Positions 59,070 through 64,000 of a stretch of 64,000 nucleotides of DNA are shown here, in pieces. Under the pieces are notes generated by a model. It saw nothing but the letters and a program-made list of their open reading frames with translations, made no database searches and was not told the origin of the DNA. This DNA comes from Streptomyces subrutilus. GTDB taxonomy: Bacteria > Actinomycetota > Actinomycetes > Streptomycetales > Streptomycetaceae. Numbering within the stretch: position 1 is the first letter of the stretch; the number at the start of each line of letters is the position of its first letter. The stretch lies in NCBI RefSeq assembly GCF_008704535.1, contig NZ_CP023701.1, positions 6,552,001 to 6,616,000 on the forward strand. The letters are read 5' to 3'. A program made the translations under genes and the position numbers.

Positions 59070-59582
59070 TCAGTAGCCCCGGCCCTGCGGGTACGGGCGG
59101 CCGTACGGGTCCTCGTACACCGAGGTGGGCACCTGGGCCGGGCCCGCCATCGGGCGCGGCGCGGCCGGACGCATGGCCTCGTAGCCGGTGGCCGCGGCGA
59201 CCGGGCGGGGCTGCTGCGGCTGGGGCTGCGGGACGTACCCGCCGCGGGCGGCCATCGGCTGCTGCTGCGGGATGTACGGGGCGGGGGCGTGCTGCAGCGG
59301 CATGGGCTGCTGCGCGGCCTGCTGCTGGTAGGGGTAGCCGTAGGCCGGGGCGCTCTGCTGCTGCGGTGCGGCGGCGGGCAGGGCGGGCAGGGCCGAGGCG
59401 AGGGCCGGCAGGTACCCGCCGCCCGTATAGCCGGTGTTCGGGGTGTCGTACGCGGCCGGGACGCGGATCGGGGCGATCTGAGGGGTGCCGCGTTCGGCGA
59501 CGAGGGAGTCGTAGATGGGGGTGTCCGTGAAGGAGGGCGCGGAGTAGTAACCGCCGCCATAAGTGGAGCGGGGGGAGGTCAT
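59070..59582 (-). CDS. DUF6643 family protein (Pro/Gln/Tyr-rich, disordered)
   Basis: A 170-residue low-complexity protein rich in Pro, Gln, Tyr and Ala. The first 48 residues (TSPRSTYGGGYYSAPSFTDT, PIYDSLVAERGTPQIAPIRV) are the conserved part of the actinobacterial DUF6643 family; the rest is PQQQ-type spacer ending PYGRPYPQGRGY. No fold or function is known. It is upstream of the MOSC gene in the same direction, 56 bp apart. Confidence 0.85.
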   Translation of the reverse strand: MTSPRSTYGGGYYSAPSFTDTPIYDSLVAERGTPQIAPIRVPAAYDTPNTGYTGGGYLPALASALPALPAAAPQQQSAPAYGYPYQQQAAQQPMPLQHAPAPYIPQQQPMAARGGYVPQPQPQQPRPVAAATGYEAMRPAAPRPMAGPAQVPTSVYEDPYGRPYPQGRGY

Positions 59583-59642
59583 GGGACCTAAGTTAAGCCC
59601 ACGACTTCACCGGGTCCATAGCGAGGTGGTCCGAACACCGCT

Positions 59643-59666
59643 CTGACCTGCATATTCGCAGGTCAG
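59643..59666 (-). terminator. Hairpin terminator downstream of the glycosyltransferase
   Basis: Perfect arms CTGACCTGC and GCAGGTCAG around ATATTC, 163 bp after the leftward GT2 stop, with a second GC-rich hairpin (GCCGCGG...CGCGGC) just before it. Confidence 0.6.
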
Positions 59667-59828
59667 GGCCGCGGCTTTCAGTTCGCGGCCACGTGCACGA
59701 TTCACGCCTTCCGTCCCGGCTTGGCCGAAGTCGTACCCACCGGTTGCGCCGTGCACCCATTTCGCGCTGACGGAGCGTCACAAGGCGGTGACCTCGGATG
59801 ATGTTGCTGCGGGCGGCAGTTCGCCGTT

Positions 59829-61145
59829 TCAGGCGTCGTCGGGACGGGCATAGGTGCGGCCCTTCCAGGCGGCCCCGCGGCCCCGGTAGTGACGGACGGC
59901 CGAGTCCACCGTCATCAGCAGGTACAGCAGCGCGGTGAAGGGGAGCAGCGGGGCGAGCGCGGCCGGCTGGCGGTAGTGGCGCAGCATCGGCAGATAGGTG
60001 CCCGCCATGAGCAGCCACGCCAGGCCGCCGGCCCAGGCGAGGGCCGGGCGCCCGGCCGTCAGGCCCGCGAGGAGGGCGATCGGCGGCACCAGGTACACCA
60101 GGACCAGCCCGGCGACCGTCCCGGCCAACAGGAGCGGCTGGTGGCGCAGTTGGGCGTACGCGCTGCGCGAGACCATCCGCCAGAGGTCGGCGAGGGCGGG
60201 GTACGGGCGGACGCTGTCCACCCGCTCCGCGAGCCCCAGCCAGATGCGACCGCCGGAGCGCCGCACGGCGCGGGCGAGCGAGACGTCGTCGATGACGGCC
60301 TGCCGGATGGAGTCGGGAACGCCGGCCGCCACGGCCGCCGCCGTGCGCAACAGGACGCACCCGCCGGCCGCGGCCGCGGTGCGCGAGCCGGGGCGGTTGA
60401 CGCGGCGGAAGGGGTACAGCTGTGCGAAGAAGTACACGAAGGCCGGCACGACGAGCCGTTCCCACGGACTGGCGACGCGCAGCCGGGCCATCTGGGAGAC
60501 GAGGTCGAGGTCGGCGGAGGTCGCGGCGGCGACCAGCTCGCGCAGGCTGTCCGGTGCGTGTGCGATGTCCGCGTCGGTGAGGAGCAGGTACTCGGGACCG
60601 GTCGCCGCTCCGTGGCGGGGACGGGGGCCCACCTCGGTTCCGGTCCCGGCCCCGGTCGCTGTCCCTGCCTCGGTCCCGGTCGTGGCCTCCGTCCCGGCCT
60701 CGGCGATCGTCCCGGCCGGCCGCGCGGCGGGCGCCGGGGCGCGGCCGTGCGCGCGGGCGTGGGCGATCCCGTGGCGCAGGGCCCAGAGCTTGCCGGTCCA
60801 GCCGGGCGCCGGGTCGCCGGGGGAGAGCACGGTGAGGGGGAGGCCCGGGTGCGCGTCGGCGAGGCGGCGGGCCAGGTCGGCGGTGCCGTCCGTGCTGCCG
60901 TCGTCGACGAGCACGATCTCGGCCGGGCCGGGATAGTCCTGCGCGAGGAGGGACGGGAGGCTGCGGGGCAGCACCCCGGCCTCGTCCCGCGCCGGGACCA
61001 CGATCGCGACGGACGGCCAGCGGGCGGGGTCGGAGCGCGGGGGGAGGCGGACGTCGGTGCGCCAGAACATGCCCTGGGCGAAGGTGAGCCAGACCCAGGC
61101 GGCGAGGGAGGCGTAGGCCGCGCAGGCGGCGAGGAGGAGGCCCAT
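59829..61145 (-). CDS. Membrane-bound glycosyltransferase, GT2 family
   Basis: A 438-residue GT-A fold glycosyltransferase. An N-terminal membrane helix (1-25, LLLAACAAYASLAAWVWLTF), the UDP-sugar motif EIVLVDDGSTDGTADL (77-91), metal motif TDADI (190-194) and the DDVSLARAVRRSGG acceptor region are followed by three or four C-terminal helices. Residues about 137-181 are a low-complexity Thr/Gly/Glu/Ala insertion encoded by tandem repeats, breaking the catalytic domain. Substrates unknown; HpnB-like hopanoid glycosyltransferases share this layout. No ribosome site precedes the ATG. Confidence 0.88.
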   Translation of the reverse strand: MGLLLAACAAYASLAAWVWLTFAQGMFWRTDVRLPPRSDPARWPSVAIVVPARDEAGVLPRSLPSLLAQDYPGPAEIVLVDDGSTDGTADLARRLADAHPGLPLTVLSPGDPAPGWTGKLWALRHGIAHARAHGRAPAPAARPAGTIAEAGTEATTGTEAGTATGAGTGTEVGPRPRHGAATGPEYLLLTDADIAHAPDSLRELVAAATSADLDLVSQMARLRVASPWERLVVPAFVYFFAQLYPFRRVNRPGSRTAAAAGGCVLLRTAAAVAAGVPDSIRQAVIDDVSLARAVRRSGGRIWLGLAERVDSVRPYPALADLWRMVSRSAYAQLRHQPLLLAGTVAGLVLVYLVPPIALLAGLTAGRPALAWAGGLAWLLMAGTYLPMLRHYRQPAALAPLLPFTALLYLLMTVDSAVRHYRGRGAAWKGRTYARPDDA

Positions 61146-61469
61146 CCGGGCAGTGTGCCGCTCCGTCCGGCCTCCCGCCCCGCACCACGCGGACTCCACC
61201 GCCCCCGGACCCCCGCGGCGCGCTCGGAGGAGGCCGCAGGGGCCACTTGGGCCACGCACGCCCCAGGCGTCCCGGGCCGCCCGAAGCGGTGGTGCCGGGG
61301 TCCGCGGGGCGGCCGCGGGGCCCGGGTGGCGGCAGGCCCGGGGAGGTCCGGCAGGCCCGGCGGTGGGCGCGGTGCGCCGGGCCGGCCGTGGCCGGACGGG
61401 CCCGGTCGGGGACGTGGCGGGGACGCGGCGGGTGGGCCGCGGGGCGGGGGTGTCGATTAAGGTGGCCCG
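61146..61469. other. Gene-free divergent region
   Basis: 324 bp between the GT2 gene and the racemase-like gene, extremely G/C-rich with Gly/Pro-type skew in all frames. It must hold both promoters but no clear -10/-35 is visible. Confidence 0.5.
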
Positions 61470-62288
61470 GTGAAGATCGCGCTCATGGACTCCGGAATCG
61501 GCCTCCTCGCGGCGGCCGCGGCGGTACGCCGGCTGCGGCCGGACGCGGATCTCGTGCTGTCCTCCGACCCCGACGGGATGCCCTGGGGCCCGCGCACCCC
61601 GGAGAGCCTCACCGGGCGGGCCCTCGACGTCGCCCGGGCCGCCGCCGGGCACCGACCCGACGCGCTCATCGTGGCCTGCAACACCGCCTCCGTGCACGCC
61701 CTTCCGGCGCTCCGCGCGGCGCTGGAGCCCGCCATCCCGGTCATCGGCACCGTCCCGGCGATCAAGCCGGCCGCCGCCCTCGGCGGCGGACGCGTCGCGA
61801 TCTGGGCCACCCCCGCCACCACCGGCAGTCCCTACCAGCGCGGGCTCATCAGCGAGTTCGCGGCCGGTGCCCGGGTCACCGAGGTGCCCTGCCCGGGGCT
61901 GGCCGACGCGGTCGAGGCCGCAGACGCCGCCGCCGTGACGGCCGCCGTCGCCGCGGCCGCCGCGCTCACCCCGGCCGACACCACCGACGTGGTGCTCGGC
62001 TGCACCCACTACGAGCTCGTCGAAACCGCGATCCGCACCGCGCTCGCCGCGCGGACCGGCGGTGACGGCTTCGTCTTCCACGGCTCCGCCGAGGCCGTCG
62101 CCGGACAGGCGCTGCGCCGCATCGGCGTCCGGCCCGAACCCGCCCTGCCCGCCACCGGATCCCTGACCGTGCTGCACAGCGGGCGCCCCGGAGCCCTGCC
62201 CGGAGCCGCCCTCGGGTACGCCGAAGGACGGCTGCTCGCGGGCGGGAGCCCGGCCGCCGACCCGGCCGCGGCAGCGCTCCTCCGTTAG
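61470..62288 (+). CDS. Aspartate/glutamate racemase family protein (MurI-like)
   Basis: A 272-residue cofactor-independent racemase-fold protein. The N-terminal motif MDSGIGLL corresponds to the DSGxGG of glutamate racemase but ends in Leu-Leu. Both catalytic cysteines are present: VACNTASVHALPAL (near residue 71) and VVLGCTHYELVE (near 175). A second glutamate racemase or an amino-acid racemase of another substrate is likely. The GTG start has AAGGTGG about 5 nt upstream. It is followed by a hairpin terminator. Confidence 0.88.
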   Translation: MKIALMDSGIGLLAAAAAVRRLRPDADLVLSSDPDGMPWGPRTPESLTGRALDVARAAAGHRPDALIVACNTASVHALPALRAALEPAIPVIGTVPAIKPAAALGGGRVAIWATPATTGSPYQRGLISEFAAGARVTEVPCPGLADAVEAADAAAVTAAVAAAAALTPADTTDVVLGCTHYELVETAIRTALAARTGGDGFVFHGSAEAVAGQALRRIGVRPEPALPATGSLTVLHSGRPGALPGAALGYAEGRLLAGGSPAADPAAAALLR

Positions 62289-62293
62289 GGAGT

Positions 62294-62343
62294 GTCGTCG
62301 AAGCCGTGTCGTCCGCCCGCTGGCCGGACAGGACTTCGACGAC
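62294..62343 (+). terminator. Hairpin terminator after the racemase-like gene
   Basis: Perfect 10-bp arms GTCGTCGAAG and CTTCGACGAC with further internal pairing (GTCCG/CGGAC), 5 bp after the stop. Confidence 0.7.
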
Positions 62344-62571
62344 GCGCCCCAGGCCGCGTCCGCCCGGCAGCGCCTCGCGGGGGTGACCGGGGCGTCTCCG
62401 TCCGGCCCCGTACCAGGGCGTCTCGGCCCGGCGGGGCCCGGCGCCGACGCCGCGGGCCTCCCGACGCCGCTGTGCGGAGGCCCTCCCCGGGCCGCCCCCG
62501 GCCTCGGCTGACCCGGTCGTCCCGGGCCCGAGGGGGTCCTGGCGCGCCGGTCCTCCGCCCGGCCCGGGGTC

Positions 62572-63291
62572 TCAGCGCGCCGCAGCCCCCGCCGCCGCGA
62601 GCTGCCGGGCCAGCGTGCGCAGCCCGTCGGAGCGCAGTACCCGGCCGCCGAAGCCGGGCAGCGGGACGTGCAGCGGGTCCGTCCAGTGCTCCGGGATCGC
62701 CGCGGCCCCGTACCGGGCCCGTGGCGCCGCGGGCGAGGCCGCTCGTGTGCGTGTCCCCGCACCTGCGGCGGGGTTCCGGTCCTCACCCCGTCCCGCGGAG
62801 ACCCGGCGCGCCGGCTCGGCCGCGGAGACCTCCTCCAGGTGCGTGAGGAAGATCCACAGGTGCCCCGACGGATCGCGCAGGATGGCGGTGCGGTCCCCGT
62901 GGAACCGGTCCGCGGGCTCCTCCAGCAGCTCCGCGCCCGCCGCCACGGCCCTCTTCGTCAGCGCGTCCACGTCCGGTACGAAGACGTGCAGCGCGACCGA
63001 GGTCCCGCCCAGCGCCGTCGGTGAGGTGAACGGGCCCTCCGAGGTGTCGCCCAGCATGAGCACCGCCGCCCCGATCCTGATCTCGGCGTGCATCACCCCG
63101 CCCCGCGGGTGGTCGATCCGGAACTCCTGGACGGCGCCGAAGGCCCGCTCGTAGAAGTCGATCGCCGCCGGTGCGTCGGCCACCATGACGTGCGGCACCA
63201 CGGCGGTGCGGTAGCGCTCCGGCACGCCGCTCCCCGCTCGGCCGGCCATCGATGCGGTCTGTGCTGTCCGGGGTGTCTCGTGCGTGGTCAT
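62572..63291 (-). CDS. VOC-family (glyoxalase/bleomycin-resistance) protein with C-terminal extension
   Basis: A 239-residue protein. The VOC domain spans about 28-150: VVPHVMVADAPAAIDFYERAFGA, MHAEIRIGAAVLMLGDTSEG, VALHVFVPDVDALTKRAVAAGAELLEEPADRFHGDRTAILRDPSGHLWIF. The pattern resembles PhnB-like VOC proteins. About 90 residues of low-complexity Ala/Arg/Pro-rich sequence follow, not part of the fold. Function unknown. No clear ribosome site; the ATG follows a CTGC spacer. Confidence 0.87.
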   Translation of the reverse strand: MTTHETPRTAQTASMAGRAGSGVPERYRTAVVPHVMVADAPAAIDFYERAFGAVQEFRIDHPRGGVMHAEIRIGAAVLMLGDTSEGPFTSPTALGGTSVALHVFVPDVDALTKRAVAAGAELLEEPADRFHGDRTAILRDPSGHLWIFLTHLEEVSAAEPARRVSAGRGEDRNPAAGAGTRTRAASPAAPRARYGAAAIPEHWTDPLHVPLPGFGGRVLRSDGLRTLARQLAAAGAAAR

Positions 63292-63405
63292 GCAGACGAC
63301 CGCAGAACCTTGAGTTTGCTTGAGGTCAAGGCGGGGCAGGCGCGCCGTGCGCCGAGTGGGCGAGAGGCGGTGGCGCCGGTGCGGAACGTGAGTACGCTGC
63401 TCATC

Positions 63406-63921
63406 ATGACGGGTCACCCTCCGGGACCGCTCTGGGCGGGCCGGGCATCCAACCGGGCGCAGTGGCTGCTCGCGGCGGCCGGCGCGGCCTGCGTGGCCCT
63501 CGGCGTCCACCTCGCCGTCGGCAACGCCTGGACCTCCGGCATCCTGCCCCTGCTCATGTCCGTGGTCGGCTGCCTGGCCGCCGGCTTCCTCATCCTCTAC
63601 GGCACCCTCGCCTTCGTCCACGTGGCGGTCACGGTCGACGCGGAGTCGCTGGAGGTCCGCTGCGGCCACATGGGGCTGCCGCGCCGCAAGATCCGCCTCG
63701 CGGAGGTGAGCTCCGCCGAGTTCCTTCCCCGTATCACCCCGCAGCAGTGGGGCGGCTGGGGCTACCGGTGGCGGCCCGATAAGGGCACCGCGGTCATCGT
63801 CCGGCGCGGCGAGGGGCTGGAGCTGCGGCTCGGCGACGGAAAGCTGTTCACGGTCACCGTGGACGACGCGGAGAACGCCGTCCGGGTCATCCGTGCCCAT
63901 CTCCGCTCACTCGCCCGCTGA
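63406..63921 (+). CDS. Two-helix membrane protein, DUF3093-like
   Basis: A 171-residue protein with two membrane helices (WLLAAAGAACVALGVHLAVG and ILPLLMSVVGCLAAGFLILYGTLAFV) followed by a cytoplasmic beta-rich part (VAVTVDAESLEVRCGHMGLPRRKIRLAEVSSAEFLPRITPQQWGGWGYRW), a layout seen in PH-like membrane proteins such as DUF3093. The family assignment is tentative. GTG 63388, six codons upstream and in frame, is an equally possible start. Confidence 0.7.
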   Translation: MTGHPPGPLWAGRASNRAQWLLAAAGAACVALGVHLAVGNAWTSGILPLLMSVVGCLAAGFLILYGTLAFVHVAVTVDAESLEVRCGHMGLPRRKIRLAEVSSAEFLPRITPQQWGGWGYRWRPDKGTAVIVRRGEGLELRLGDGKLFTVTVDDAENAVRVIRAHLRSLAR

Positions 63922-63973
63922 CACCCCTGGGTCGTCACCGGTCTTCAGGGCGGAGGGACGTACACTCCGCCAG

Positions 63974-64000
63974 ATGAGCAGCAGTGTCACCCGCGCGGCC
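63974..64000 (+). CDS. 5' end of a gene truncated by the window edge
   Basis: ATG at 63974 begins MSSSVTRAA before the sequence ends. GGAGGGAC lies about 20 nt before it, inside a GGCGGAG/CTCCGCC inverted repeat. Only nine codons are visible, so nothing more can be said. Confidence 0.4.

Noticed and set aside
60059..61255. 398-codon minus-strand frame overlapping the GT2 gene
   Set aside because: Pro/Ser/Arg-rich shadow in another frame of the same strand without recognisable motifs.
59829..62786. Extending the GT2 protein to 985 residues
   Set aside because: The upstream part lies antisense to the racemase-like gene and lacks any fold. The membrane helix at 61145 marks the true N-terminus.
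1..64000. CRISPR array or restriction/toxin-antitoxin defence system
   Set aside because: No regularly spaced short repeats, and no cas, methylase, nuclease or toxin-antitoxin gene pairs were recognised.

Overview
The window is about 72% GC by eye, with GTG starts, GGAGG-type ribosome sites and gene families (DUF6421, DUF6643, DUF5134, CGNR zinc finger, Rv1733c-like, spherulin-4) typical of a Streptomyces or closely related actinomycete chromosome. No rRNA, tRNA or CRISPR array was seen. I found roughly 50 plausible intact protein genes, one leader peptide, and about ten broken genes or gene remnants.

Left core part (1-24.6 kb): uracil-DNA glycosylase; an Old Yellow Enzyme ene-reductase with an ArsR-type regulator that share a TCTCGTAC motif; a divergent pair of DUF305 lipoprotein and LVIVD-repeat secreted protein; TetR, PAP2 phosphatase, M56 peptidase, DUF5134 and GNAT genes; a PadR regulator divergent from a flavin monooxygenase (LLM) and alpha/beta hydrolase operon; an operon of unknown purpose (DUF6421, SDR, threonine-aldolase-like lyase); a transglutaminase-like gene; a divergent MFS/CGNR pair; a PlsC acyltransferase; a thioredoxin-like protein behind a 22-bp perfect palindrome; a cysteine-containing leader peptide ahead of a flavin reductase; etfB-etfA; a DUF6986 aldolase-like enzyme with a clear promoter and operator; and a LacI regulator.

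Accessory island (about 24.6-38.55 kb): a mobile-element graveyard. It holds an IS5-type transposase relic, a deletion-fused pair of tyrosine recombinase fragments next to a dif-like inverted repeat, an ECF sigma factor/PASTA protein pair flanked by 38-bp imperfect direct repeats, a secreted DUF11-like protein, a frameshifted papain-like pseudogene, a TetR/SDR cassette with a 36-bp operator, an MFS fragment, a decayed Tn554-like trio (TnpA, TnpB and a DUF6262/TnpC stub), an apparently complete IS30-family element with terminal inverted repeats, and a tyrosine integrase C-terminal fragment whose stop codon overlaps the next core gene.

Right core part (38.55-64 kb): a TmrB-like kinase-NUDIX fusion, MBL-fold hydrolase, M20 dipeptidase, geranylgeranyl-reductase-family flavoprotein with a very strong terminator, a decayed TetR gene, spherulin-4, a DUF6332-like small membrane protein, a mycothiol-dependent maleylpyruvate isomerase-family protein divergent from AlkB, a ROK regulator, a HATPase regulator divergent from a cysteine synthase-like/desulfhydrase-like enzyme, a zinc-ribbon membrane protein, an SRPBCC protein, a membrane protein with a GHSQG lipase motif, a beta-helix/CbxX-type AAA fusion, an Rv1733c-like membrane protein, MOSC, DUF6643, a GT2 glycosyltransferase, a glutamate-racemase-like protein, a VOC protein and a small membrane protein. 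The last gene runs off the right edge.
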